Shown one piece after another: positions 53,377-61,997 of a DNA stretch of 64,000 nucleotides. A program made the translations under genes and the position numbers. The stretch's first letter is position 1. Every line of letters begins with the position of its first letter. Under the pieces are notes generated by a model. The model worked only from the letters and a program-made list of their open reading frames with translations, was not told where the DNA came from and did not search any database. The stretch spans positions 4,293,501 to 4,357,500 of the forward strand of contig NZ_CP116005.1 in the NCBI RefSeq assembly GCF_027941835.1. Reading direction: 5' to 3'. The stretch comes from Sphingosinicella microcystinivorans. Lineage in GTDB: Bacteria > Pseudomonadota > Alphaproteobacteria > Sphingomonadales > Sphingomonadaceae.

Positions 53377-55164
53377 CTATTTGCTCCCCGCCGATCCCAC
53401 CGACGCCCAGTCGCCGGACACCGGTTCTCCCTTGAACAGCGTCAGCGTCACCTTGGCCTTCGAAATCTCGTGCACCGGTAGTTTGAAAATATCATTGTCG
53501 AGGATCACGAGATCGGCGTTCTTGCCCTTGACGATGGAACCGGTGAGCTTTTGCAGCCCGTTGACATAGGCGACATTGATCGTGTGACTCCGGATCGCGT
53601 CCTCGAGGCTGACGCCCTCGTCCGGAAGCAGCGGCTTCGCATCGGGCTGCCCGGCGGTGCGGCGCGTCATCGCCACTTCGATGCCTTCGAGCGGGTTTGC
53701 GCCGCCCACCGGCCAGTCTGCGCCGTAGGCGAGCTTGCCGCCCGCGCGAACGATGCTTCCGGCGGGGTAGATGTATTCCGAACGCTTCGGGCCGATCGCG
53801 GCGACCGTCAGGTCCATGTAGTCGTACCACGACGCCCATGTCGGCTGGAACTGCGCGAACGTGTTCAGATTGCCGAAGCGCGGCTGATCGGCCGGATCGA
53901 CGACGTTGAGGTGCGTGACCATGTGGTACGTGTCCTTCGCGCCGTTCGCCTTGCGCGCCGCCTCCACCGCGTCGAGCGAAATGCGCACGCCGCCGTCGCC
54001 GATGGCGTGAAAGAACGCGTGCATCCCGCGCGCGTCGACCGCCGTGGCCGCCTGCTTCAGCGTGTCGGGCGCGATCTGCGGCGTCCCGCGCTCACGCCCG
54101 CTGTTCTCGTAGGGGGCGAGCATGTACGCGGTCTTCTGCGGGATCACGCCGTCGACGTAGAACTTGACCGTATGCGTCGGGATGCCGAGCGCGTTCGCCC
54201 GCTCCGCCGCCTTCAGCAGGCTCGGCAGCTGGTCCATGCCGCGCTCGTTCTTCCATTTCAGCGAAACGGTCACGTAGCTGGTCAGCTTTCCGGCATCCTT
54301 CACCGCCTTGTAGGCGTCGATCATCGGGCTGCCGCCGTCGTCGTCGAACTCGACGCCCGCGTCGTTCCAGCCGACGATTCCAAGGCTGTTGAAATGGTCG
54401 GCGACATAGAGGATCGAGTTCTCGATCTCGGTCGCGGTCGGCGCCGGGATCATGGACTTGACGAGGTCCATCGCCGCTTCCTGAAGGCTGCCCACGGGCT
54501 CGCCCGTCGCGGGGTCGCGGTCGATCGTCCCGTTCGGCGGATTCTTCGTGTCGCGCGTGATCTTCGCGACCTCGAGCGCCTTGGAATTGAGCCAGTATGT
54601 GTGACCGCCGGTGGATTCGAAGATCAGCGGACGCGTCGTCGAGACCTTGTCGAGAACCTCCTTGCGCGGAATGCCGCTGGGCGGAAAGAGCGCGTCGCTC
54701 CAGCCGATGCCGTAGATGGCGCCGTCGCCGGGCGTATCGGCGACGCACTTCGCGATCGTCGCCTGATAGTCCTCGATGCTCTTGCCCTCGTGCAGCGGGC
54801 AGCGCGAGCGGCTGAGGCCGCCGAAAAGCGGGTGGGCGTGCGCGTCGCCGAACGCGGGAAGGACGAGGCGGCCGCCGACGTCGACCGTCCTCGTTCCGGA
54901 GCCGCCATAGGCCGCCATCTCGCCGTTCGTTCCGACGGCAACGATCTTGCCGTCCTTGATCGCCACGGCCTGCGCCCACGGATTCGCGTCGTCGACCGTA
55001 TAGACGCGGGCGTTGGTGATGACGAGGTCGGCAAGTTGCGATTCGGTGGTCGCCGTGCCGCCGCACGCCGCGAGAAGGACGGCGAGGGCGCAGCCTCCGG
55101 ACCTCGGCAAAGCCCGGGCCGGCTTCAACGGCAACGGCCTCACGTCTCGAACGGCGATACTCAT
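53377..55164 (-). CDS. YtcJ-like amidohydrolase, predicted lipoprotein
   Basis: The 595-residue protein starts at 55164, with AAGGGG seven bases upstream. It has a long N-region and then the lipobox LLAAC in ALAVLLAACGG, so it is predicted to be a periplasmic lipoprotein. The amidohydrolase-3 domain is seen in LVITNARVYTVDD, LPAFGDAHAHPLFGG with the HxH metal pair, FHAIGDGGVRISLDAV and YGADWPVGGANPLEG with the catalytic Asp. YtcJ-like enzymes hydrolyse C-N bonds in varied amides. A direct repeat of TTACCC boxes lies 122-148 bases upstream. It is divergent from the PepSY gene. The substrate is not known. Confidence 0.9.
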   Translation of the reverse strand: MSIAVRDVRPLPLKPARALPRSGGCALAVLLAACGGTATTESQLADLVITNARVYTVDDANPWAQAVAIKDGKIVAVGTNGEMAAYGGSGTRTVDVGGRLVLPAFGDAHAHPLFGGLSRSRCPLHEGKSIEDYQATIAKCVADTPGDGAIYGIGWSDALFPPSGIPRKEVLDKVSTTRPLIFESTGGHTYWLNSKALEVAKITRDTKNPPNGTIDRDPATGEPVGSLQEAAMDLVKSMIPAPTATEIENSILYVADHFNSLGIVGWNDAGVEFDDDGGSPMIDAYKAVKDAGKLTSYVTVSLKWKNERGMDQLPSLLKAAERANALGIPTHTVKFYVDGVIPQKTAYMLAPYENSGRERGTPQIAPDTLKQAATAVDARGMHAFFHAIGDGGVRISLDAVEAARKANGAKDTYHMVTHLNVVDPADQPRFGNLNTFAQFQPTWASWYDYMDLTVAAIGPKRSEYIYPAGSIVRAGGKLAYGADWPVGGANPLEGIEVAMTRRTAGQPDAKPLLPDEGVSLEDAIRSHTINVAYVNGLQKLTGSIVKGKNADLVILDNDIFKLPVHEISKAKVTLTLFKGEPVSGDWASVGSAGSK

Positions 55165-55285
55165 GCCCCACCCCTTCATGCCAGTCGCTTCGGTTGTTGC
55201 GAGGCCCCCGGAATCCGCTCCTCGTCCGGCGCGCCCCGCCTTTCCCATTCAATATCAGCCGCTCCTGCGGATGAATCTCTTTTGA

Positions 55286-55312
55286 GGGTAACGGAATGTG
55301 CAAGACGGGTAA
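55286..55312 (-). promoter_or_regulatory. Direct repeat of TTACCC boxes before the amidohydrolase
   Basis: GGGTAA occurs at 55286-55291 and 55307-55312 on the plus strand, which is TTACCC-N15-TTACCC in the sense of the amidohydrolase. The starts are 21 bp apart, two helical turns. A minus-strand GATATT (55256-55251) lies 29 bases downstream as a possible -10. The same geometry occurs at 58510-58536 before another gene. Confidence 0.6.
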
Positions 55313-55369
55313 GGCGAAGTGCCTCTCCGGCCGGGCAGGCGCCTTGCCCTCCCCATCTTCCCTCCGGTT

Positions 55370-55375
55370 TTACCC
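55370..55375 (+). promoter_or_regulatory. Single TTACCC box before the PepSY gene
   Basis: One TTACCC lies 67 bases upstream of the PepSY start in sense orientation, with a degenerate TTGCCC at 55344-55349. A single hexamer is weak evidence alone; it is listed because orientation and position agree with the other sites. Confidence 0.35.
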
Positions 55376-55441
55376 ATAAGGGCGCTTTGCCTTCCGCCTC
55401 CGGGCAATAGAGTTGCGGGCTCCCGGGAGAGAAGGGCTGTA

Positions 55442-56536
55442 ATGTCGAGTTCGCCAGTTGTCCGGCGCCCCTGGCGCAAGCGTATCGTTGCCATCCATCG
55501 CTGGCTCGGAATCGGCGCCGCCGCGTTCTGGCTGATACAGGCCGTGACCGGCACGTTGCTCACGTTCCATTTCGAGATCGAGGACGCGCTGCTTTCGGCG
55601 CGTCACCAGCCGACCGACCTCGCCGCGATCGAGCAGCGCATCGACGCTTTCGCCGCCGCGGGAGGCGAGGCGAAGGTCAACTGGATCTGGACGACCGCCG
55701 GGCTGCCCGACCGCTACATCATTTCGCATGTCGGCGCCGACGGAACCGCGCGCAGGGCCTATATCGACGGGTCCGGCGCGGTCCTCCGCGACAAGGCCGC
55801 GAACGACCACAGCGTCCTGAAACTGGTCCGCGAGATTCACCTCACGCTCGCCGCCGGCACCATCGGCCATTGGCTACTCGCGGTCACGGGCCTGCTTCTC
55901 GTCACCAATCTCGTCGCCGGCCTCGCGGTCGCATGGCCCGCGCGCGGCCAGTGGCGCGCCGCGCTTCGTCCCCGGGGCGGCACCTCCAGGCCCTCCGGCC
56001 TCCATTCATGGCACCGCGCGATCGGGCTCTGGGCCGTCGCACCGGCCATCGTCATCGCCGCCACCGGCACCCTGATGCTGTTCGAGCACGAACTCGGCGA
56101 GCTTCTCGGCGTTCCCGAGATCGCCCTGCCCGCCAATCCGCCGCGGGGCGAGGCGGTCGGCTTCGCCGCCGCGGCCCGCGCGGCGACGGCCGCCATTCCC
56201 GGCAGCCGCTTCGTCGCCACGACGCTGCCCTCGCCCGGCGATGCCAGCTACTACGCCTGGGTGCGGGCGCCCGGCGAGCTCTATCGCGGCGGCTACGGCG
56301 GCAGTCTCGTGATCGTCGACGCGAACGACGGCAGGGTGCGGGGCGCATGGCCGGTCACGGAGGCCGATCCCGCGCGGGCCTTCCTCGCGTCCTTCTACCC
56401 GCTGCACACCGGCGAAAGCATCGGGACCACCGGCAGGGTCCTCTCGATGGCGATCGGCGTCTGGCTCACCGTTTCCATCGTGCTCGGCACCCTGCTCTGG
56501 CTGCGCCGCCGCCCGGCCCGGAGACAGGCATCATGA
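55442..56536 (+). CDS. PepSY-domain transmembrane protein
   Basis: The 364-residue protein starts at 55442, with GAAGGG five bases upstream. The first helix region reads RIVAIHRWLGIGAAAFWLIQ, followed by PepSY repeats in the periplasm and helices near 135-160, 190-215 and 335-355. This is the PepSY-associated membrane helix family, often found beside iron-uptake genes and proposed to act in reductive metal release or in electron transfer. The ATGA overlap with the next gene shows tight coupling to the FAD oxidoreductase. That pairing suggests the two proteins may work together, possibly as a redox pair; this is inference. Confidence 0.85.
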   Translation: MSSSPVVRRPWRKRIVAIHRWLGIGAAAFWLIQAVTGTLLTFHFEIEDALLSARHQPTDLAAIEQRIDAFAAAGGEAKVNWIWTTAGLPDRYIISHVGADGTARRAYIDGSGAVLRDKAANDHSVLKLVREIHLTLAAGTIGHWLLAVTGLLLVTNLVAGLAVAWPARGQWRAALRPRGGTSRPSGLHSWHRAIGLWAVAPAIVIAATGTLMLFEHELGELLGVPEIALPANPPRGEAVGFAAAARAATAAIPGSRFVATTLPSPGDASYYAWVRAPGELYRGGYGGSLVIVDANDGRVRGAWPVTEADPARAFLASFYPLHTGESIGTTGRVLSMAIGVWLTVSIVLGTLLWLRRRPARRQAS

Positions 56537-58473
56537 CGGATACCCGCCGCCTCGACGCCGCCCTCGGCATGCGCGAGCGGATCACGCGCCGCGATTTCGT
56601 GAACGGCGTTCTCGTCGCAGGCGCGGCCACCCAGCTCCCGGCCTGCGGACGCACGACGGGAACCGCCGAGGGACCCTTCGCCCCCTCCGGCTCGGTGTGG
56701 ACGGGATATGGCGGCGTCGGCGACTACGCGTGGTCCAACGGCAACACGCAGGCGGTGATGGATGCTGCCCACGGCATCCGCGACCGGCTCTATCCGGACC
56801 CCGGCCGAACCCCCGTCGACGAGAGTTTCGACCTCGTCGTCGTCGGCGGCGGCTTTTCGGGCATGACCGCCGCCTACGAGTTCGGCAAGCGCGGCGGCGC
56901 GGGGCGGAATTGCCTGCTGCTGGAGAACCACCCCATCGTCGGCGGCGAGGCCAAGCAGAACGTGTTCGAGATCGACGGACGGCAGCTTGTCGCCCCGCAG
57001 GGCTCGAACGGCGGGCTGCTATTCAAGCCGGGCTATGTGCGGGGGAGCTACGGCAAGGGCCGCTACGAGGTCTACACGGACTATTACCACGAGCTCGGCC
57101 TCGCCTCCCACTACGATCTCGAGCCGCTGGCGGGCGGCGCGGAGCGGTACGAAATCCCCAACTATCATTTCGCGCCGATGGCCCCCGGCTCCGAACGCGG
57201 GTACGAGACCGGCTATCATTTCCGGGATCGCGGATGGGTGCGAAACCCGGCGCGCGACGGCTTCGCGCACACGCCCTGGCCCGCCGACGTCCGAAAGCAG
57301 ATGGACGACTACGTCCACAACCGCCGGGACATATTGTCGGACCGGAAAGACGCCGAGGCGTGGCTCGATTCGATCACCTACTACGACCTGCTCGACGGGC
57401 TGGGCTACGGCGAGCAGGTCCGCCGCTACGTCGATCCCTATCTCGCCGTCGCGAACTTCGGCGTCTGCGGCAACGCCATATCCGCCTACGCGGCGCACAG
57501 GCTCGGCCTGCCGGGGACGACCATCCCGAAACCCGCCGGGAACAGCGGCGCGGCGCACATCGGCGTCGTCTCGTTCCCGGGCGGCAATGCGGCGATCCTG
57601 AGGATGATGCTGGCGCGGATGATCCCCGGCAGCATCAAGGGCGACGGCAGCACGGCCGCCATCGCCTCCGCGCCGATCGACTTCGGCGCGCTCGACCGAC
57701 CGGGGGCGCCCGTGCGCATCCGCGGCGGTGCGACCGTCATCGACGTGCGGCACGAGGGGACGCCGTCCGCCGCCGAGCACGTGCTCGTCACCTACGTGCT
57801 GGGCGGCAAGGTCCGGAAGGCCCGCGCCCGCGCCGTCGTCATGGCCTCGGGCGGATGGGTCAACCGCAACATCGTCGCCGACCTCGGCGAGGCCCATGCG
57901 GGCGCCTACGGCGAATTCCACTACGGCCCGGTCCTCACCGCCAACGTGGCGCTGCGGCACTGGCGTTTCTTCGACAGGCTCGGGATCATGGCGGCGCGCT
58001 GGTTCGAAGGGCTCGGCTGGCACGTCGCGGTGCGCCGCAACGTCGCCTTCGGAAGCCCCGCCCCGCTCACGCCCGACGATCCCGTCGTGCTCACCTTCTA
58101 CATCCCCTTCCTCCGGCCGGACCTCCCTGCGGACGCGCAGGGACCGGCGGCGCGCATGGCGATGCTCGAGGCGAGCTACACCGATCTCGAGCGGCAGATC
58201 CGGGCGCAGATGAGCGAGATGTTCGGCGCCGCGGGCTTCGATGCGCGGCGCGACATCGCCGGCATCGTCCTCAACCGCTGGGGCCACGCCTTCTGCGCGC
58301 CGCAGCCGGGCTTCTTCCTCGGCCGCGACGGCAACGAGCCGCCCCCCGACGTCCTGCGCCGCCCGCACGGACGGATCGTTTTCGCCCATTCGGAGCTTCA
58401 GGGCCTGATGAGCATGGCCTACGCCATGACCGAGGCCTACCGGGGCGCGGATCAGGCGATGGCGATGCTCTGA
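56533..58473 (+). CDS. Tat-exported FAD oxidoreductase, spermidine-dehydrogenase-like
   Basis: The 646-residue protein begins at the ATG overlapping the PepSY stop. A twin-arginine signal ITRRDFVNGVLVAGA (Arg19-20) ends in a lipobox-like LPAC with Cys38. The FAD fold reads DLVVVGGGFSGMTAAYEFG, and VGGEAKQNVFEIDG and FAHSELQGLMSMAYAM follow the flavin oxidase pattern. The N-terminal layout and the gap between signal and Rossmann fold resemble SpdH, the Pseudomonas spermidine dehydrogenase, but substrate identity is not shown. Predicted to act in the periplasm, anchored as a lipoprotein. Electrons could pass to the PepSY membrane partner. Confidence 0.82.
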   Translation: MTDTRRLDAALGMRERITRRDFVNGVLVAGAATQLPACGRTTGTAEGPFAPSGSVWTGYGGVGDYAWSNGNTQAVMDAAHGIRDRLYPDPGRTPVDESFDLVVVGGGFSGMTAAYEFGKRGGAGRNCLLLENHPIVGGEAKQNVFEIDGRQLVAPQGSNGGLLFKPGYVRGSYGKGRYEVYTDYYHELGLASHYDLEPLAGGAERYEIPNYHFAPMAPGSERGYETGYHFRDRGWVRNPARDGFAHTPWPADVRKQMDDYVHNRRDILSDRKDAEAWLDSITYYDLLDGLGYGEQVRRYVDPYLAVANFGVCGNAISAYAAHRLGLPGTTIPKPAGNSGAAHIGVVSFPGGNAAILRMMLARMIPGSIKGDGSTAAIASAPIDFGALDRPGAPVRIRGGATVIDVRHEGTPSAAEHVLVTYVLGGKVRKARARAVVMASGGWVNRNIVADLGEAHAGAYGEFHYGPVLTANVALRHWRFFDRLGIMAARWFEGLGWHVAVRRNVAFGSPAPLTPDDPVVLTFYIPFLRPDLPADAQGPAARMAMLEASYTDLERQIRAQMSEMFGAAGFDARRDIAGIVLNRWGHAFCAPQPGFFLGRDGNEPPPDVLRRPHGRIVFAHSELQGLMSMAYAMTEAYRGADQAMAML

Positions 58474-58509
58474 CGGCCCGATAGCGGCGGCGCGCCCGCA
58501 ACCGCCGTC

Positions 58510-58536
58510 TTACCCTTCACGGGAAGCGGCTTACCC
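58510..58536 (+). promoter_or_regulatory. Direct repeat of TTACCC boxes before the secreted protein gene
   Basis: TTACCC occurs at 58510-58515 and 58531-58536, again 21 bp apart, in sense orientation and 116-142 bases before the ATG at 58652. TATGGT (58565-58570) lies 28 bases downstream as a possible -10, which puts the proximal box next to the -35 position. The geometry copies the site before the amidohydrolase. Confidence 0.6.
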
Positions 58537-58651
58537 AACAGCCTTGCTGCCCGCCTCCCCGCTTTATGGTGTCTTCGGCCCGCGCAGAATCGGATCGTTC
58601 CGGCAAGGACGGCTCCGGCACCGTCGTTCAGAACAAGGAGGGTATGAACCA

Positions 58652-59281
58652 ATGCAGACATTCACGATGAAACTATGGTCCGTCGCGGCCGGCGTCGCCG
58701 CCGCCTCGGCCGTGGCGACGCCGGCCGCGGCGATGGCCGATCCGAACGCGCCCACCGTCCCGTCCCCCACCGATTTCGTCTATCCCACCGGCTTCGACAA
58801 GGCGCTGTCGCTGATGCTGGCGGGCGAAGGCGGCGAGAACGGCATCGGCTCGCAGCGCGTCTGGCCGACGCTCTCGTTCCCCGCGCTCACCACCGATCAG
58901 ATCCGCAAGGCCGTCAGCGGCAACTCGCTCGTCATCCCCTATCACTACACGCATCAGTACAGCGCGGACGGCAAGGTCGGCGGCTACAACATCCGCTACG
59001 ACCCGGTCGACCTCAAGAAGTGCCCGAAGAAGGAAATCCCGGGCGACGGTTTCCTGCTCTACGAAGGCGTGTGCAGCGCGCAGGTGAACGAGCCCGTCAC
59101 CGGGTCGTGGCAGGCCAGGGACGACAAGCTCTGCGTCGACATCGCCTGGGCGGGCAAGTCGCAGATCAGCGGCTGCTATACAATGTTCTTCGTCATGGAT
59201 AGCGTGGCGCTGGTGAAGCCGGACGGCACCGTTTCCGGCAAGGCGCACGGCCTCAAGAAAGGCGCCGCGCCCGACATGTAA
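58652..59281 (+). CDS. Secreted protein of unknown function
   Basis: The 209-residue protein has a Sec signal peptide (MQTFTMKLWSVAAG... to about AAAMA). The mature part has four cysteines, in LKKCPKKEI, YEGVCSAQV, DDKLCVDIAW and ISGCYTMFF, which could form disulfides in the periplasm. I do not recognise a family. AAGGAGG lies ten bases before the start; another ATG at 58643 is out of frame. The gene follows the FAD oxidoreductase by 178 bases, has its own TTACCC direct repeat, and is followed by a PKHD hydroxylase after 20 bases. Confidence 0.82.
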   Translation: MQTFTMKLWSVAAGVAAASAVATPAAAMADPNAPTVPSPTDFVYPTGFDKALSLMLAGEGGENGIGSQRVWPTLSFPALTTDQIRKAVSGNSLVIPYHYTHQYSADGKVGGYNIRYDPVDLKKCPKKEIPGDGFLLYEGVCSAQVNEPVTGSWQARDDKLCVDIAWAGKSQISGCYTMFFVMDSVALVKPDGTVSGKAHGLKKGAAPDM

Positions 59282-59301
59282 GGACGGGACGGGGACAAGC
59301 G

Positions 59302-59973
59302 TTGATCATCTGCATCTCGGACATTCTGGGCGCCGACCAGATCGACCGGCTTGTTCGGATGATGGATCGGCAGGCCTTCATCGACGGTCGCGAGACCGCC
59401 GGCTGGGCGGCAACCGGGGTGAAAGAGAACAAGCAGGTCGCCGGCGACTCTGCGGACTATGCCGCCATGCAGGCAATGGTCACGGAGGCGCTGGCGGCCA
59501 ACCGTTTTTTCGCGACGGCGGCCATGCCGCGCACCATGCGCCCGATCCTTTTCAGCCGCTATCTGCCGGGCATGAGCTACGGCCTTCATGTCGACAACGC
59601 GCTGATGGGCGATGCCCCGCAGACGCGCATCGACCTCGCCTTCACGCTGTTTCTTTCGGACCCCGCGAGCTACGAGGGCGGCGAGCTTGCGATTGACGAG
59701 CCCGCCGGAACGCGCACGTTCAAGCTGCCCGCGGGCGCGGCCATCCTCTACCCCGCCAATACGCTGCATCAGGTGAACACGGTCGTCTCCGGCCGCCGGG
59801 ACGTCGCGGTCGGATGGATTCAGAGCCTCGTGCGCGAGCCCGACAAGCGGCGCATCCTGTTCGAACTGGAAAACCTCCGGGCGACGATGTTCGCCGAGAC
59901 CGGCAAGACCGCCGCCTTCGATACGCTGTCGCGCAACACCAGCGACCTCTGGCGCATGTGGGCCGAGACCTGA
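59302..59973 (+). CDS. PKHD-type Fe(II)/2-oxoglutarate hydroxylase (PiuC/YbiX-like)
   Basis: The 223-residue protein starts at a TTG at 59302, with GGGGAC six bases upstream. The iron ligands are His96 and Asp98 in YGLHVDNALMG and His156 in NTLHQV. The 2-oxoglutarate-binding Arg is in SGRRDVAVGW. The C-terminal DUF4243-like helical part ends ...TSDLWRMWAE. PKHD hydroxylases of this type are normally encoded next to iron-regulated TonB receptors (PiuA). Here no receptor is adjacent; the neighbours are a secreted protein and a CoA-transferase. The substrate is unknown. Confidence 0.9.
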   Translation: MIICISDILGADQIDRLVRMMDRQAFIDGRETAGWAATGVKENKQVAGDSADYAAMQAMVTEALAANRFFATAAMPRTMRPILFSRYLPGMSYGLHVDNALMGDAPQTRIDLAFTLFLSDPASYEGGELAIDEPAGTRTFKLPAGAAILYPANTLHQVNTVVSGRRDVAVGWIQSLVREPDKRRILFELENLRATMFAETGKTAAFDTLSRNTSDLWRMWAET

Positions 59974-60006
59974 TCCGGCGCGAAAACTGAAAAAGGAAAA
60001 GGCATC

Positions 60007-61197
60007 ATGCTGCCGCTGCTGAGCGGAACACGGATCATCGAGGTCGGCGCCGTGGTCCTCGGCCCCTACGCCGGCCAGATCCTCGCCGATCTCGGCGCGG
60101 AGGTCATCAAGGTGGAGCCGCTCGAGGGCGACATCGCCCGCCATGCCCATCCGTCGGGCGAGGGCGGCGGCGCGCTCTTCGTCAACAACAACCGCAACAA
60201 GCGGATGCTGGCTCTCGACCTCAAGCGCCCGGAGGGCCGGGCGGTGCTCGCGCGGCTCATCGCGTCAGCGGACGTCCTCTTCCACAACATGCGCGTCGAG
60301 GCGGCCGAGCGCCTCGGCCTCGGCTTCGAGGCCGTCGCCGCGATCAATCCCGCGATCATCCACTGCGCGGCGACCGGCTTCGGCCGGCGCGGCCCCTATC
60401 GCGACCGGCCCGCGTTCGACGACATCATCCAGGCCGCGAGCGGCATCGCCGGGCTCGGTACGGCCACGGGCGGCGATCCACGTTTCGTGCCCACCGTCCT
60501 CGCCGACAAGGTGGCCGCGCTTCACGCCGTCTACGGCATCCTCGCCGCGCTGGTGGCGCGCGGTCGCGGCCATCAGGGCGCGATCAAGGTCGAGGTGCCG
60601 ATGTTCGAGGCATTGACCGCCTTCCTCCTCAACGAGCACCTTGCCGCCGCGACCTTCGCGGCGGGCGGCGCGCCCGGCTATCCCCGGATACTCTCCCCCA
60701 ACCGCAGGCCGTTCCGGACTGCGGACGGCTGGATCGCGGTCCTGCCCTACACCGATCGCCAATGGCACGCCTTCCTCGCCGAGATCGGCCGCGAGGACGT
60801 GACCCGGGAGGCGTGGTTCAAGGACCCGCGCGTGCGGCCCGCCCATATCGACACCCTCTATGCGATCGTCGCCGACAGCCTGCCGCACCGCACCACCGGC
60901 GAATGGATCGCGGCGCTTTCCGCCCGCGACGTGCCCTGCTCGGAGGTGCCGGGCCTCGCGCAGTTGCTCGTCGACCCGCACCTCTCGGAAATCGGCTTCT
61001 TCGATGTTCCGGCCGGCTACCCGGAGGGGATCGCCCGCGCCCTGCCGCAGCCGGTGCTGTTCGGCGACATCGCCCATGCGCCGGACACGCCCCCGCACGC
61101 TCTCGGCGAGGACAGCCGCGCCGTCCTCGGCGAGATCGGCCTTGCCGAGACCGAGATCGCGGCGCTGATCGCGGCCGGGGTCGTCGCTGCCGACTGA
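60007..61197 (+). CDS. CaiB/BaiF-family class III CoA-transferase
   Basis: The 396-residue protein has the family start LSGTRIIEVGAVVLGPYAG and the ADLGAEVIKVEPLEGD segment. The nucleophilic Asp aligns with Asp138 in RPAFDDIIQAASG. ILSPNRRPFRTADGWIAV and RDVPCSEVPGLAQLL are also typical. These enzymes move CoA between carboxylic acids in catabolism of compounds such as oxalate, carnitine or bile acids. AAAAAGGAAAAGG lies before the start. It follows the hydroxylase by 33 bases, so both may be co-transcribed. The acid substrate cannot be named. Confidence 0.93.
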   Translation: MLPLLSGTRIIEVGAVVLGPYAGQILADLGAEVIKVEPLEGDIARHAHPSGEGGGALFVNNNRNKRMLALDLKRPEGRAVLARLIASADVLFHNMRVEAAERLGLGFEAVAAINPAIIHCAATGFGRRGPYRDRPAFDDIIQAASGIAGLGTATGGDPRFVPTVLADKVAALHAVYGILAALVARGRGHQGAIKVEVPMFEALTAFLLNEHLAAATFAAGGAPGYPRILSPNRRPFRTADGWIAVLPYTDRQWHAFLAEIGREDVTREAWFKDPRVRPAHIDTLYAIVADSLPHRTTGEWIAALSARDVPCSEVPGLAQLLVDPHLSEIGFFDVPAGYPEGIARALPQPVLFGDIAHAPDTPPHALGEDSRAVLGEIGLAETEIAALIAAGVVAAD

Positions 61198-61199
61198 TC

Positions 61200-61220
61200 G
61201 GACGGGCACCCGCCCCGTCC
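61200..61220. terminator. Hairpin between convergent genes
   Basis: GGACGGG and CCCGTCC form a perfect 7-bp stem around a 7-base loop, just after the CoA-transferase stop and 7 bases from the end of the PaiB-like gene. There is no T-run on either strand, so it may be a transcript-end structure rather than a classical intrinsic terminator. Confidence 0.45.
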
Positions 61221-61226
61221 GCCGCG

Positions 61227-61829
61227 TTACGGTATGCGATGCCGGTTGAACCGCCGCATCCATGCCACGGTTTCGGCATCCGGGAGCGATCCGAGGATCG
61301 ACGCCAATATCTCGTCCCTCTCGTCCTGCCCCAGCTTGAACACCCCCGAAAGCCGGGTGACGGTCGCCCGGAACCCGATGATGTGTTTCAGCATGGTGTG
61401 ATAGCGATCGCCCAGTTCCGCGCTGTCCCAAGGCGCCGGCCGACCGGTTTCCATCGCGGCGACGAGAACGTTGAGCGACATCTCGGTGAGCGCATCGTCG
61501 AAGACGATGTCGGCGCCGATTTTCACCTGTGCGTAGTTCCATGTCGGGCCCCAGTTCCTGAGCCCCGCGTGCTCGGGACTGACATAGGCGTCCGGCCCCT
61601 TGAACAGGATCGTCGCCCGCCCGTCCTCGCCGAGCGCGCGATACAGCGGGTTGGCCCGCCTCAGATGCCCGATCAGCGCGACGAGACGGCCGTCCGCATC
61701 ATACTCGCCGATCAGCGGCAGCAGGCTCGCCTCCATCGCGTCGACCGGCCCGCCGCAAACCCACGCCAGCGGGAATTCCTCCACAAGCGCACGCACGTCT
61801 TCGTTTTCAAACTGATCGAAATAGCCCAC
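61227..61829 (-). CDS. FMN-binding PaiB-like protein
   Basis: The 200-residue protein starts at a GTG at 61829 with GAGGG a few bases upstream; longer frames run antisense to the MocR gene. Sequence marks of the PaiB/FMN-binding negative regulator family are ASLLPLIGEYDADGRLVALI, GHLRRANPLYRAL, ATILFKGPDAYVSPEHAG and PTWNYAQVKI. The split-barrel flavin fold is known for the family; a regulatory role has been shown only for some members. It is divergent from a MocR regulator across 168 bases, a common pairing that suggests MocR controls it. Confidence 0.88.
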   Translation of the reverse strand: MGYFDQFENEDVRALVEEFPLAWVCGGPVDAMEASLLPLIGEYDADGRLVALIGHLRRANPLYRALGEDGRATILFKGPDAYVSPEHAGLRNWGPTWNYAQVKIGADIVFDDALTEMSLNVLVAAMETGRPAPWDSAELGDRYHTMLKHIIGFRATVTRLSGVFKLGQDERDEILASILGSLPDAETVAWMRRFNRHRIP

Positions 61830-61929
61830 GGCACCCTCTGAATGGCTTTCATGCTTCCGGACCCTGTCTCCCGGCATTGGAGCTCCGGCAACCGCCAAAA
61901 CCGGAAAGCCCGAGGGACCAACCGTATTG

Positions 61930-61948
61930 CCGCAGCGTTCCGCTGCGG
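61930..61948. promoter_or_regulatory. Strong inverted repeat in the PaiB / MocR divergent region
   Basis: CCGCAGCG and CGCTGCGG are perfect 8-base arms around TTC, flanked by GTATTG on the left and ATACAC on the right, which extends the symmetry (GTAT/ATAC). It is 50 bases before the MocR start and 101 bases before the PaiB-like start, a good operator position for MocR. Confidence 0.5.
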
Positions 61949-61997
61949 ATACACTTGGCCCCGAACATACACGTAAAGCTCTCACAAGGCAGGTCCA

